Shown piece after piece: positions 24,991-35,977 of a stretch of 64,000 nucleotides of DNA; positions within the stretch are counted from its first letter, which is position 1; each line of letters opens with the position of its first letter. This stretch comes from Cenococcum geophilum 1.58 (taxonomy: Eukaryota > Ascomycota > Dothideomycetes > Gloniales > Gloniaceae). Under the pieces are notes generated by a model that was given only the letters and a program-made list of their open reading frames with translations, was not told the origin of the DNA and did not search any database. The position numbers and the translations under genes are program-made. The stretch covers positions 930,001-994,000 of the forward strand of contig KV748214.1 of assembly GCA_001692895.1 (NCBI GenBank). The letters run 5' to 3'.

Positions 24991-25727
24991 GGGTATGTTC
25001 GGTTGCAAATCGGCTCCATCTCATAACTGTTCAATCCGTGCGCCTTTTAGTGTCGCCCGTTCTGTAATTAGTGGCGGCTACCACCGTGGTTCGTTTGAAT
25101 CTGTAATAAAGGCGATTGTTCGGTGGCTCCAGATGAGGCTCCAGATTTGACTTCGCAGAATGCGTGATTAACGTCGGTAAGCGATGCGAGTCAGCCTGTC
25201 TCTGCCACAAGGCCTCTATTACGACTCCCTACTTTGGTGTATTAATGGAGCCTCCTCGGCCAACGCCCTCTCTGCGACCGACGCTTTCTACACCTTCGTC
25301 TACCTCCCGTAGGAGCCGTAGTAGAGTTCCAGCGACGCCCGCGACGCCCGCGACGCCTGCGGCGCACAGGAATGCGCGTCTAATAAGATAATAACATTAT
25401 ATAAGGCTTGCAAATGCGACAGCAGTATTGCGATCGGGCTGTGTGGAGTCGCCATATTACAAGAAGTCGTGCATACGAGAGCTCCAGATTGATATGGAAT
25501 ATGGAACGGGAGCTCGAAGGCTACATATTGAAACGGTGCCAAGAACCTCATTTTAACTACCGTATACAGTATAGCTTGCAAATTTGACGCGCTTACCGAT
25601 ATGGAGGAGCTCCATATTCAAAAGTCGTCAGATCTACCGAACAACAGACTCATATTCATATTTAGCTCCGGTTCCGTTACAATATGGAGCCTCCATATTC
25701 GTAACGGAGGTGCAACCGAACAACCCC
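24991..25727. mobile_element. Putative 737-bp MITE flanked by TTAA
   Basis: The two ends are inverted repeats: GGGTATGTTCGGTTGCA on the left and, read inward from the right, GGGGTTGTTCGGTTGCA (17 bp, two mismatches). TTAA stands directly outside both ends (24987-24990 and 25728-25731), as for piggyBac-like or other TTAA-targeting elements. The interior has several palindromes built on ATATGGAG/CTCCATAT (near 25500-25515, 25600-25620 and 25680-25700) and a GC-rich 9-bp array (CGACGCCCG, about 25333-25365). No transposase frame. Non-autonomous DNA element; superfamily uncertain. Confidence 0.6.
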
Positions 25728-26353
25728 TTAACGTTCTTCACTTTCGAGGATACACGCCAAAACTGGGAAGAAAACATGTATGCCTCAAAGACACGACTTT
25801 TTTTTAAATCAATAAGTAAAGAGGGCTCAAACTGCGTTTGTTTCTGGCCAATTGACCGGAAGGATTCTAACCAGTCCTCTCTTGCTCGTCCTCTCTTCCA
25901 CACATTCGTCACAATGTCCCATACTTCACGGAACGCCGGTCAATCCACCATAGCGCCTTCATCAACTCCCAGAACTTTCCTATTCCTTCCGTCAACCCCG
26001 CTTACCTCCCAACCCTCCTCCCCGGTCCTAGCCAATCCGCACCTGGATGGCCTCTCCCGGCTCTCATAAAATCATATGCAGCGCACACCACGTCGCCCAC
26101 GCAATCACAGAAAATTATCACGATAAACCCCAACCATGGCGGAAGCTCCTGTGACTTCCTACCGCTTCATCGGCTAGCTTCGAGCCCGTAGTCCAAATTC
26201 TCGTCCCTCACCCATCGAGGAATATTCCTGAGCGGCCCGTGATAAGGTTGACTGGGGCGCTGCGGACGCTTTGTAACATTTGACCGAGGAGTTAATTGTC
26301 GAACGGACAATGAATGATGAGGACTCTGTCTATTGAATGTGGCTCTAGAGCCT
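25728..26353. other. Intergenic sequence, one short Ser/Pro/Thr-rich frame
   Basis: An ATG at 25914 opens a frame of about 50 codons rich in Ser, Pro and Thr, with no recognised family and no supportable continuation. The last 70 bases include the start of a dispersed repeat (see 26285-26440). Nothing else can be supported. Confidence 0.3.
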
Positions 26354-26440
26354 CTATATATACATGAGAACGGTAGAGGGGTAGTAGACTAAGTCGGTCA
26401 CCGAGTCAAGGTAGGTAACTGAGACAGTGGTAAGACGGTA
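26285..26440 (+). repeat. Dispersed LTR-like repeat, copy 1
   Basis: Shares GACTCTGTCTATTGAAT, GCTCTAGAGCCTCTA-TATATACAT and a following GTCAAG-TAGGTAACTGAGAC region with copies at 33480-33790 (inverted) and 51110-51330. It resembles the TATA-box region of an LTR. No partner LTR is seen. Confidence 0.5.
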
Positions 26441-27290
26441 ACAAGCAAGTGCGATTCGGGTCGACATTAATGCTGCAGCTTTCGAAGACACAGGTGCCAG
26501 GGCCGCCGGGACAGCAGAGACTGACGAAGCTGCTCCAGTTGAAAGCGGGCCGCCTGTTCCGCCGGGCAGCGTGACGACCGGACTCGTTGCGCTCGCTGAA
26601 ATCATGGAAGAGATGCTGCTCGCTCCTGCAGTGGAGGTTGACCCAGCGGAGAGGGCAAGGATACGTTTAGCAACCTTCTCGGCGACGACTATGACCATAG
26701 CCCGAGTATTTCCCGTCGGCAAGTCTGGATGAATGCTTACATCCACCACGAATAGGTTGTTAGTGCCCAATACTTTTTAAGGTCAACGACCGGGTTGCCA
26801 TCGTTCTCTGTGCCAAGCATAGCTGTATCGACATAATGACTGCCCGTCACGTAATCTCCGTTGGCAACGAGTTGCGCGCCGGTTGCGTTGGTCAAGGAGC
26901 TGTAACCTAGAAGTGAAGAATTCTGTGAAGAGGCTATCAATTCATCGATGAAGGCCGCAATAGCGCTTTTGTCCGCGTTAAAAGGTTAGGTGACGAACTC
27001 CGTCGCACTATTTGCATTAATGCCTAATACACCGCTAGATGTTGCACCGTGGATGAGATAGAGCTTGATCTTCATTCCTGTAGCAGTCGATGCAACCGTT
27101 TCTTGGAAGAAGCGAGTTCCTTCAGACGTAGTTCTGCTAGTCCAAAAGTTAAGGCGCTGACTAGATGACTAGATTGTGCGAGCATGCTGGAGCTGCGGGC
27201 GAAGAGTTCGACGTCTGCGTTATTTGGGCCTTCGTAGGAGGCCGCGCTGTACGAGACTGTGGAGTTGAAAGCAAGGGTGAAGATGGGATG
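26354..27290 (-). pseudogene. Cellobiose-dehydrogenase-like GMC oxidoreductase, C-terminal relic
   Basis: On the minus strand the translation matches the C-terminal half of the flavin domain of fungal cellobiose dehydrogenases and related GMC oxidoreductases. In order: FTLAFNST, LAQSSS, FWTSRTTSEGTRFFQE, HGATSSGVLGINA, SLLGYSSLTN, GSHYVDTAMLG, NDGNPVVDL, then GTNNLFVVD and HPDLPTGNT, the conserved FAD-domain end. A Ser/Thr-rich tail follows. Working enzymes oxidise cellobiose outside the cell. The frame shifts at least three times (near 27160, in a stop around 26990, and around 26770), and the cytochrome and N-terminal flavin parts are absent. It is therefore a truncated pseudogene lying downstream of, and on the same strand as, the nitronate monooxygenase gene. 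Confidence 0.8.
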
Positions 27291-27446
27291 GTATTGAAAT
27301 ATTATCAGTGTTTTAGCGTTCAGTAAAAGACAACGAAATACCTTCTAATCTCAAAAATCTACAAGAAATATCTGTACTCATAAAGTGGACACTAAATGCA
27401 TAAATGTTCAGTGATAAATTACAACCCAGTCTGTACATGTACAACC

Positions 27447-28748
27447 CTACAACCTTGGCTTTGACACAATATAAGAGTTTCCTTTCTGCATCCAAACAAC
27501 GGCATCTCCAACCATCTCATCTACAATAGCTTTCGCGCTCTTTTTCTCGTTAACTACGGCTGCAGCCTTGCCCATTAAGAACGGGCGCGCGCTATCCATT
27601 GTATCATCATCAATGTCATCACCCATCTTCTCGAGGTCATGCTCAACAGGAATGACGCCCTTTTCTGTAAGCTCCTTAATATCGTTTTGCCTGTTCTCCT
27701 CCCAGTTCTGAATATAAGGGTTCATACGGACGCGAAGTGGTCGACCAGTAAAGATAATGGTGCGCACATTGTCATCGAAACCTGCGGTGCGAACAGCTTC
27801 TTGGTGTGCTTTCGGTGCTCCGGCTTCCTCTGACAGAACGAAGCGGGTACCAATCCAGACCGCCGAGGCGCCGAGCATGAGGGCTGCTGCGAGAGACTGG
27901 CCATTGAAGAGACCACCTGCAGCAATTATCTGCACCTGAGCGCCAGTCATGGGCGACTTGTGTCCCTTAACCATCTCCGCGACGGTAGGGATCAGGATTG
28001 AAGTTGGGACATCGCCTGTGTGGCCACCACCCTCGCCGCCTTGTGCGCAGATGATATCGACGCCAATATCAAGGCACTTCTTAACGTGCTTTGGGTGTCC
28101 GATCATGTTCATGTACAGGACGCCGGCCTTGTGAAGGCGATCAACGACAGCCTTTGGCGGTACGCCAACGGCGGAGACGAATAGCTTGGCCCCAGAGTCG
28201 ATGATTATGTCGACGAGTTTGTCAAGCTTGCCCTTGGTGTAGTCATAGCTGTTTCACATGCAAGTGTCAGTAATAGCTTGTCCCTCAAGTCGAAATCAAG
28301 AGTAAGAATGCGCAAATAGTAATCATTGATGATCGTAAAGATGCCGAGGCATTATCTGCGTTTCGAGGAGTAAGATAAATGAGCTTACTTTGTCTTCCGC
28401 GCGCTTCCACCGACCTGAGGTAGCAGCAGATCCACACCGAATGGGGCATTCTTGTCTTTCAGGAAGCTCTTTAGCTCTGCGATCTGTTCCCGTAGCATAT
28501 CAGGTGTGTACCCCACACCACCAATGACACCTAAACCACCTGCATTTGTGACGGCAGCGGCAAGCTTTGGGCCTGCAGCGACGTTCATACCAGCAAGGAG
28601 AATGGGGTGGTTGATCTTTAGAAGGTCAGTGACAGTTGTGCGGATTTGCTCTACTTGATTGTTAGCAACAAAGCCAAACAGTAGGGAATGGTGATGCATG
28701 TGATATGACGCATGTGATAGTGAGAAGCAACGTACGTGGAGAAGCCAT
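27447..28748 (-). CDS. Nitronate monooxygenase (2-nitropropane dioxygenase family)
   Basis: FMN-dependent oxidation of alkyl nitronates, including toxic propionate 3-nitronate, to carbonyl compounds and nitrite. Family: NMO, PF03060, a TIM-barrel. Model: complement(join(27447..28248, 28389..28653, 28736..28748)), 1080 bases, 359 residues, usual for fungal members. A tiny first exon (MASP plus one base) joins across an 82-base intron with a CTAAC branch site to LEQIRTT; the second intron is 140 bases. Visible motifs are HPILLAGMNVAAGP, GGLGVIGGVGYTP, LYMNMIGHP, the QGGEGGGHTGD loop carrying the likely catalytic His (about residue 169), IIAAGGLFNG and GTRFVLSEEAGAP for phosphate/FMN binding. 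The frame is intact and the composition host-like. It shares a 574-base divergent upstream region with the folate gene at 29323. The substrate in vivo is not evident from sequence. Confidence 0.93.
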
Positions 28749-29322
28749 GGTGGTCGGAATAGAATTTAGTCCTATGTATGAGGGAGACAAATAATAACAG
28801 AGTATATGAGGAGAGGGAGAGGTTTGCAGGTGGGTGTGAAGAGAACAATGGAGATGGGGGAGAGTGTGCTTTTGAAGGGTGGCGAGTGGAGTCTGGCGGC
28901 TGGTTCAGCTCCAGAAGAGCCGCGGCGCGACCTGTTTTAGTCGATGCTAACAAAACATATTGGGACGAGATATCGAAGCACTCCACAATTAAATACATGG
29001 GGTAGCTTTATAGTTGTCTTGATAAGGCCTTCACTCACTTAATGATTAATTGTAATCCTCTATAGCCTTTGTTACATAGCTCAATGCCCATAACTAGAAG
29101 GAGTATCTAAAGGAATTCGGTGGACTTCGAATTATACCGAGGCACCGGCGATAGAAGTCAGTGCCGAGGTGGAACCGTGCACGAGGTGGCACTGACTTCT
29201 TTTGGCTTGGCTGGTTTGCATTCTGTTTGCATCTTTTCCACCCGTATTCCAGAATGAAAAAGATTTTTATCGACCTTCAACCATGAAGAATTTGACGGTA
29301 AGTGGATAACAGAAAGACGCCA
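28749..29322. other. Divergent intergenic region between nitronate monooxygenase and HPPK-DHPS genes
   Basis: Contains both promoters and no gene. The only marked structure is the hairpin at 29153-29200. A weaker AATTCG...CGAATT inverted repeat lies just upstream (about 29114-29133). Minus-strand open frames here are chance. Confidence 0.5.
29153..29200. promoter_or_regulatory. 13-bp perfect inverted repeat upstream of the folate gene
   Basis: AGAAGTCAGTGCC (29153-29165) and its exact reverse complement GGCACTGACTTCT (29188-29200) flank a 22-base loop that itself holds a GAGGTGG direct repeat. It lies about 120 bases before the start codon, so it could be a hairpin in the 5' leader, a dyad factor-binding site, or the trace of a tiny foldback element. 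Confidence 0.45.
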
Positions 29323-31077
29323 ATGAAATCCTGGAATGTTTCCAGATACGTATCACCATCAAGGAACCGTAATCTCTTGGCGTTCCCGCCCAAACAGAGT
29401 CCAGACTTGTCCGAAAAGGTAATCAACACGTCTCGCACAATATTTCTTCCTTCACAACGCCACCATAGCTCTTCAACCACAGGTACTCATACTTCTTCTC
29501 GGAACAACGGTTACAGAATGTCTCCTGTCCGCTTCAAGATAGCGAATTATAGCCAGATCCCTAATAACGGCCCCCAAGGAGAACACCGGGCCTTCATTGC
29601 GCTTGGGAGTAATCTCGGCGACAGGATTGCGATGATTGAAGGGGCTTGTAAGGAGATGGAAGTGAAAGGCGATATCCGCATCGTGAGAACCAGTAGTCTA
29701 TGGGAGACAAAAGCCATGTATGTACTAGACCAAGGAAACTTCATAAACAGCGCTTGCAAAGTGAGTTAAACAACCATTTCATTGTTTTATATTCGCTTCT
29801 CAGAGAATTGAGGGTTGAGGCTTTGATTTTGATGGAGCCTTCCAGATTAAAACATCTTTGAGTCCAATAGAGCTGCTCGATAGGCTTCAATCCATTGAGA
29901 ACCACCTAGGAAGAGTCAAATTGATCGATAAGGGGCCCCGGAATATTGATCTTGACATCCTCCTATATGACGATACTACCTTTTCAAATGAGAGACTTCA
30001 GATCCCGCATCGGCTTATGCTCGAGCGCGAATTCGTTCTGAGACCACTATGCGAGTTAGTAACCCACTTCACTATTCATGACAACGCTCATTAGATGATA
30101 GATTGATCCCCAATGAAAGCCTTCCTCTACCACATCCGCAAGTCTCACTTTTGGATCATCTAAAGCAGCTACCACGCTCAGGCGATCCGCCTTCATCACT
30201 CACCCCGCTTTCCCGCACACTTCCGCCTATCACAGCTCACCATGCATGCCGCAAAACACATGTCATGTCTATTCTTAATTTAACACCTGACTCTTTCTCA
30301 GATGGTGGTATGCATTCTACATCCGATCTTTCAACTCTCGAAAGGACCATTTACTCCCACATCGAAGCTGGAGCTACTATTATCGATGTAGGTGGTCAAT
30401 CTACGCGACCCAGCGCTGTTCAAGTGACGGGCGCAGAAGAACTATCACGCATTCTACCAGCAATCAAACTTATCCGCTCTCTTCCAGAAGCCGAAAACAT
30501 CGCTATTAGTGTAGACACTTATCGAGCAGATGTTGCAGAGGCAGCCATTAAGGCCGGTGCTGATATCGTGAATGACGTTAGCGCAGGCAATTTAGATCCA
30601 GACATGCTGGCCACCGTTGCTAGATTAGGCTGTACCGTTTGCTTAATGCACATGCGAGGAACTCCTGAGACGATGAATAGGTTGGTCTCTTATCCGGATG
30701 GGGTTGTCGAGACCGTAGGACGAGAACTCTTGAATCATGTTCAAGCAGCCGAAAAAGCGGGCATCCGCCGCTGGCGAATCATTCTGGACCCAGGCATTGG
30801 ATTTGCTAAAATGCAAGAGCAGAATCTTGAACTTCTTCGGAGACTAGGCGATCTTAGGAACTTCCCTGGACTACACGGCATTCCCTGGCTTATTGGCGCA
30901 AGTAGGAAATCATTTGTGGGAAAAATCACTGGCGTTAAAGAAGCGCGAGAGAGGACGTGGGGAACAGCTGCAGCTATAAGTGCAGCAATACAGGGAGGAG
31001 CAGACATTGTTCGGGTGCATGATGTTGAAGAAATGGGAAAGGTGGCTAAAATGGCAGATGCAGTTTGGAGGGTGTGA
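29323..31077 (+). CDS. FOL1: Bifunctional HPPK-DHPS folate biosynthesis enzyme
   Basis: Makes 6-hydroxymethyl-dihydropterin diphosphate (HPPK) and condenses it with p-aminobenzoate to dihydropteroate (DHPS, the sulfonamide target). Model: join(29323..29760, 29846..30054, 30102..31077), 1623 bases, 540 residues. HPPK occupies about residues 88-235: FIALGSNLGDR, ETKAMYVLDQGNF, GPRNIDLDILLYD. DHPS occupies about 260-540: SILNLTPDSFSDGG, IIDVGGQSTRP, SVDTY, IVNDVSAG, CLMHMRGTPETM, DPGIGFAK, LIGASRKSF, VRVHDV. The introns (85 and 47 bases) are set by rejoining ACK|IKTS and LCE|LIPNES. About 85 residues precede HPPK; they are basic and Ser/Arg-rich, fitting a mitochondrial leader. The dihydroneopterin aldolase (FolB) domains of the trifunctional yeast enzyme are not found upstream, so that step must be encoded elsewhere. 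The start is uncertain; a short upstream exon is possible. Confidence 0.9.
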
Positions 31078-31475
31078 AGAGCATCCCTGATCATATCACC
31101 TGCACAAAACACTACGAATCAAAATGCAAAGTAATACCAATAATTCGGAACAATCGAAACAACCAGACTTACGGTATGTATCGCCAATACCTGTTCTTAT
31201 ACATCGGGCTTACCGATTTCTCTTCTCGACCGTCCACCTCAAATTACTAAGATGAGTATTGTTGTAGTAGAGAGATTCGGAGATTTCTAAGATGCTGCCA
31301 ATAAGAACTCCCTTGCAGCAAGCATGGGCTCAAGAGATTTTCCAGCCCGGCTTTCACGTGTCACTGAGCCTGAGATACTATCGCCACCAATCTTGCTCAC
31401 CATAACCCATTCTTCTACATAAGATTCTTAAATGAATGCTACACGCTTCAGCCAGATAGCCGAACACGTCCTCTA
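31078..31475. other. Intergenic sequence downstream of the folate gene
   Basis: 3' flank with no recognised gene or repeat, up to the left end of the mariner element. Confidence 0.4.
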
Positions 31476-32939
31476 CGTAGCCGAAATAAGTGTCGGTTTA
31501 GGGCACGTGCACGCCCCACCCAAACAAAGCCCCTAAGCATGCCTCAATCATAATAAACCTCACGACACCACCATTTCGCACCTAAATTCGTTTGGTGTAA
31601 TTACCAATTATGACCCGAGTCACTAAGGAGCCTGCATCCCGAAAGATGCGGGCCAAACACTTTACCCCACCCCCAGAATTATACCACAACGCTGGGGAAA
31701 ATAAGCATCTAAAGACTCCTCNACGCACAGGAGTTCTCTACGCNAAAATCTTTGGCCAATTACTNGGTAAGGCTATTCCTCNAGCTATTATACAGCAGGC
31801 TACTAGAATTGCTGAGCGCTCTTAGTAACGTATTGTAGCCTTAAAGCAATACAGAACTATATATAATTTTAGGCCAGAAATAAGAGGGAGAAATTAAGCC
31901 CTTATAAAGGAAGACACCTACGCTATTGCTATGTATTTGGACGACCCTAATCTTAATTAAGACTTAAAATCAGCCCTATAGCAGACTATTGTTTAAGAGG
32001 CCCTAAATTATAAAGATCTTCTAATGGTTCTAACTTAGAGAATAGGTTACTAACCTCTTAGAAATAAGCCAATTTAAAGAGCTATAAAAGAGGATGAAGG
32101 ATATATTAATGCAAAGATGGAGGAAGAGAAGTGGCTTAACCCAGAGCAGGCAGATAAAAGGAAGAATTGGTGCTATTTATAGCTAAAAAAAAGACCCCAT
32201 CCCAAGGACTAGAATAATGTTGCTTTTTACGATGAATATCACTTTAGTTTAGGTGCAGAAGAAACCCATAGAATTAAGAGAAGGAGTGGTAATCTTTACC
32301 GCTATTTACCACAGAATGTTTATAAAAAGAAGGGAGTTACTAAAAAGGATAAAAAGGAGAAGGCCCGAGAGAAGAAGCATCTTAAACTGTTTAATGTCTT
32401 TATTATTATTAGCAGGACCTAAAAGAAGTTCTTCTTATATAAGGTAGATAACTAGGTGGGCAAAATAAGCTTAAAAGCCTACACTAAGTAGGTGTTGCTA
32501 TGGCTTCTTTTAAAGTTTAATATTAAGGGAATTACTTTATATTAGGATGTAGATTTAGCGCATAAATTAAGGGAGTCTTTAGCCTGGGCAAAGGAATGGG
32601 ACTTAAAGCTTCTAATATTGCCTAGTCTATTACCAGATCTATTAATTGTAGAGTCCTTAGCCCATCCTATTAAGAAGAAGTTCCATTTAAAGCGCGTAGA
32701 AGAGGAGGATACAGCATTGGAGCGTTTTATAGATGTTTAGGAGAATTAAGTGGATNAGGAGAAGATTNNAGAGATNTACAGCTGGTATACGAAGCGCCTG
32801 CATGAGTGCATTAGGGCTGACGGGCAGATAACTCGATATTGAATTGATTTGGCTGTATTATGGTGTTGTAAACGATGATCGTGAAGCATGATTTTGGTGG
32901 GTGCGCACGTGCCCCAAACCGACACTTATTTCGGCTACG
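31476..32939 (+). mobile_element. Tc1/mariner-type transposon relic, 1464 bp
   Basis: Ends are near-perfect inverted repeats of about 40 bp starting CGTAGCCGAAATAAGTGTCG (the right end read inward is the same with few changes), with TA just outside both ends (31474-31475 and 32940-32941), the Tc1/mariner target. A transposase frame starts at the ATG at 31610. Recognisable pieces include a helix-turn-helix region at the N-terminus, AFYDEYHFSLG with the first catalytic Asp (about 32227), HRIKRRSGNLYRYLP, KLFNVFIII, and near the end WYTKRLHECIRADGQ. Several in-frame stops (many TAG/TAA at expected CAG/CAA) and frame changes make it dead. Eight N bases fall in it, so the assembly is imperfect here. 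Confidence 0.75.
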
Positions 32940-32941
32940 TA

Positions 32942-33479
32942 GAGCACGTCGTCTTTATCCTACCAATCCGGCTGATAGAAACATGTCAACCGGAAGTCCG
33001 TGCGCAGATGTCAGGAAAGAAGAACTCGTGTGAAGATTGATCTACGAAGAAAATGAGGCTATATATACATGATGGACGAGTCATAGACACCCCTGATCTA
33101 ACCCTAATACAGTAGTGATTGGCACTACGTCGACAAAACAACTTATCACTTCCACCAAAAAATAATCACCCTAGCAGTCTTATGCGCAGATATTCTCTAT
33201 GTCCAAATAGAGTATGCGAGGTAAGAACACCCAATCGATATGTTGTTCATCTTCCTTTTGCATCTTTTATAACCTCTTTCATATCAACCTTGAGCTCCCC
33301 CCTTAATGCTTCCAGTATTGCCTAGCGAGCGTTCAAACTGACAGACACAGTTGCGCCGTACCGACCAACTCCCCTTGCCTGCGTACTGCTCCACGATGCT
33401 ACATAAGGGGCGGATTACCAAGACCTCGTCTTCCAAGAAGCGACAATCCCATTATCCAACCTCCTCCACTTATGTCGAC
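32942..33479. other. Unassigned decayed sequence
   Basis: No gene supportable. A TATATATACATGA patch at about 33061 resembles the TATA region of the dispersed LTR-like repeat. Open frames here are short and without recognised families. Confidence 0.3.
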
Positions 33480-33790
33480 CTGAATCGGAGTTCCTTACCA
33501 CCATCGTAATACTGTCTGACGACCTAGATCGTCTATACGAACTATGTCTTAGTTGTCTCTCAACTTATAACTAAATGTCTCATCGAATGTCTCATTACCT
33601 ATCCTCTATTACCTATTTTGACTTAGTCACCTAGACCTACCTAATGTATATAAAGAGCTTCTAGAGCCCTTATTAATAGACAGAGTTCTTATTCCTAATC
33701 GTCCGTTTAACAACTTATCCAATATGTAGACTCCTCTATAATTAGCTATGTAGACCTCGACCATCTTACCAAGTCCTATACTAGTTGTGA
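33480..33790 (-). repeat. Dispersed LTR-like repeat, copy 2 (inverted)
   Basis: Reverse complement of the repeat at 51110-51330 over at least 200 bases, including CATAGTTCGTATAGACGATC, the TATATACATTAGGTAG TATA-side motif and GAGACATTCGATGAGACAT. Differences are mostly transitions. Probably a solo LTR or LTR fragment; no target duplication was identified. Confidence 0.6.
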
Positions 33791-35977
33791 ACCAGCATTT
33801 TTGGAGGCTTGGCACGCGAATGAAGGCCTTTGCCGTTGCTTGGGTGACAAAACTTCTCATAATGTGGCCTACTAGAGGATATATTATCTCAAGGATCTAT
33901 AGCGGTGAACGCGCTGCTATAACTCGCCGAAATCCAATTCGTGGAGACCGCACCATAAGAATCATCTCTGCAAAAGCTTACATGGAATACTACGCAAGCA
34001 AGTTATGGCAATAGTGGACTGGGTGAGTCTTATTGTTTCACTTATTCCCACGTATGACTACAGCTCCCGTAGCATACTAATACTTTCCTAGATGCGCTTC
34101 TGCGAGTATAGCATACAGGTAGTAGGTGATTACTTAATGCTTTGTGGTTTATGTAAGGGAAAAGCCAGCCGAAATTGAGGAGTGCCCCCTTAAGTTGTTT
34201 TTATCCAATGATAAAATAGATCCCGCCACTACGTAAAGCTTCATAATTCAATATGTTTGGGCTATTCGGGACAAAAGAATAACTTGTACCTGAATTGGTA
34301 TAATTAGAGAGGAGGATGAAGATAATAAGGAAACTAGGACGGCAGCCCGTGAAGCAGAGAGCAGGTATTGCAAAGACAAGATAAAGAACCAACCTTCGCC
34401 AGGCATAGAAGGGAAAGCCTCCTACGAATAAAGGCGGTAGTGCTCACAATGGACCTAGAGAGCCACAAGAAGCTCCTTACATAAGTGCTGAGGTGTGGCT
34501 TGATTCTCTATGGGCATGCGTCAAGTCTGCATTAACTTGGCAGGTAGAGGAGTTGTAAATAATGTCGGCCCGGATTTTACTGGCAGGATTCCTTTTACAA
34601 TTAGAGTTACCAGGGGTTTTGTGAGTGGTTTATTAAGAATCTAAAATTTAGTTGTCCACGAATCTAAAATAGTATGATAAGCGGGTCCGACTGTTTTATC
34701 ACTAAAAGTGATTCCTATTTTAACGCAGGACAGTGTAATAATCAAACGAGATATAAATATTTAGTTTCCAATGCACGGAAAAGCGAGGCCAAGTATCCCT
34801 CCCTAACCACCTAGAGCCTTGGTTCCTGCGTGTGCACTCCAGGAATTCTCGCCGCACGATCCTCCTGTAGCTCTTGGCTTTTGTCTATGCCGCACCCGGG
34901 ATAGCTTCTAATACCCTGCATTCCGGTTAAGGCCTGTAAGAGGCCGGTAAGGCTTCCGACTGGAACGTGTGGATATCTAATCGACAGCATCGAATGAGAG
35001 TCACAGGTAGTTCGAATGTAGGATGCACGTTGCGTGTTTAAAGGGCAATTGCTTTCTGTCGATCGGAAGACACTAGGTAATAGGCAATGGAAAGGTAATA
35101 GAAACAGTATGATGTCATAAAATGTAGGCAACTAGAACAGGAACAGGGTAATCACTAAAATCCGACCTGGATCGACGCTTTTCGACCTCTTCTATTCAGA
35201 GACTAACCGCTGGTTCTTTTCTAGAAGAGAGCCAGCTTCTTTTATGATCCTTCTGAGACACTAGTAAAATCTTTCGCCCCTTATCTATCTGACTATGTCT
35301 CCTCTAGGACCCTCATCTGTCTGACCGTGTCTCAGCTGATGTACCTTTTCGGAGAGCCCGTTACAAGGCCCTTCCCAGATCTACTCCAACGCTGCACCGC
35401 CACCGGAATTGTCGCTAGTTCTTGATCCACAAGGGTGTGGCTAGTATGGGTCGGCCACCCCCCCCCCGCTAGTGCCCGTAACGCGTGAGAACCTTAAGCT
35501 GCTAAGTACAGCAGGTTGTTTGAATGTCATCACGCTATTTAATCTGAACTGGTCTTGAAGGTGGCTAAGCCCGTAGCAGGCTTGGCCAAAACTTAGCTTT
35601 AGCTCAGGCGAACAACCATGTTAGGAGCCGGGGAGGGCCGTGCACGATGCTGTTGCCTTTTCGTATTTGGGAATCGTGCGCTCAGACTTCGGCACTCCTG
35701 CATACAAATTCATCCAATCGATCGGTTTGAAATCTAACTAAATTTAGTAGTGCTCGACACGCATCGATGCAAGACACCTCAGCTCAGCTGAAGAGGGTTA
35801 GTATTACACGATGAATCAAGCAGCGGCGCCAAATCGAACCCTCTCCTCGTAAAGTGACAGGACTGTTCAAAAAGGGGTCATTGAACATTTAAAAAAGGTC
35901 GGGCGTTTGGCGGTCCTCACTGCCGCGACGTACAGCTTCACTGCATTTCTCCACGTCGTTATTGGCACCCGGACATC
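33791..35977. other. Long unassigned stretch with gene debris
   Basis: No intact gene. A plus-strand frame at 33787-34014 and a minus-strand frame at 34811-35131 are of unknown origin. A minus-strand relic lies at 34201-34440 (separate entry). A run of ten C follows GGCCA near 35460. Composition is mixed, neither strongly RIP-like nor coding. Confidence 0.35.
34201..34440 (-). pseudogene. Relic of an unidentified membrane protein
   Basis: A minus-strand frame of about 75 codons reads FVGGFPFYAWRRLVLYLVFA, then a Cys-containing turn and SFLIIFILLS, that is two hydrophobic segments separated by a short polar loop. This looks like coding sequence for a multi-span membrane protein. I do not recognise the family, and no further exons were found. 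Confidence 0.25.

Noticed and set aside
28651-28998. Minus-strand frame upstream of the nitronate monooxygenase
   Set aside because: It overlaps the first intron and promoter in another frame, and its product has no protein-like features.
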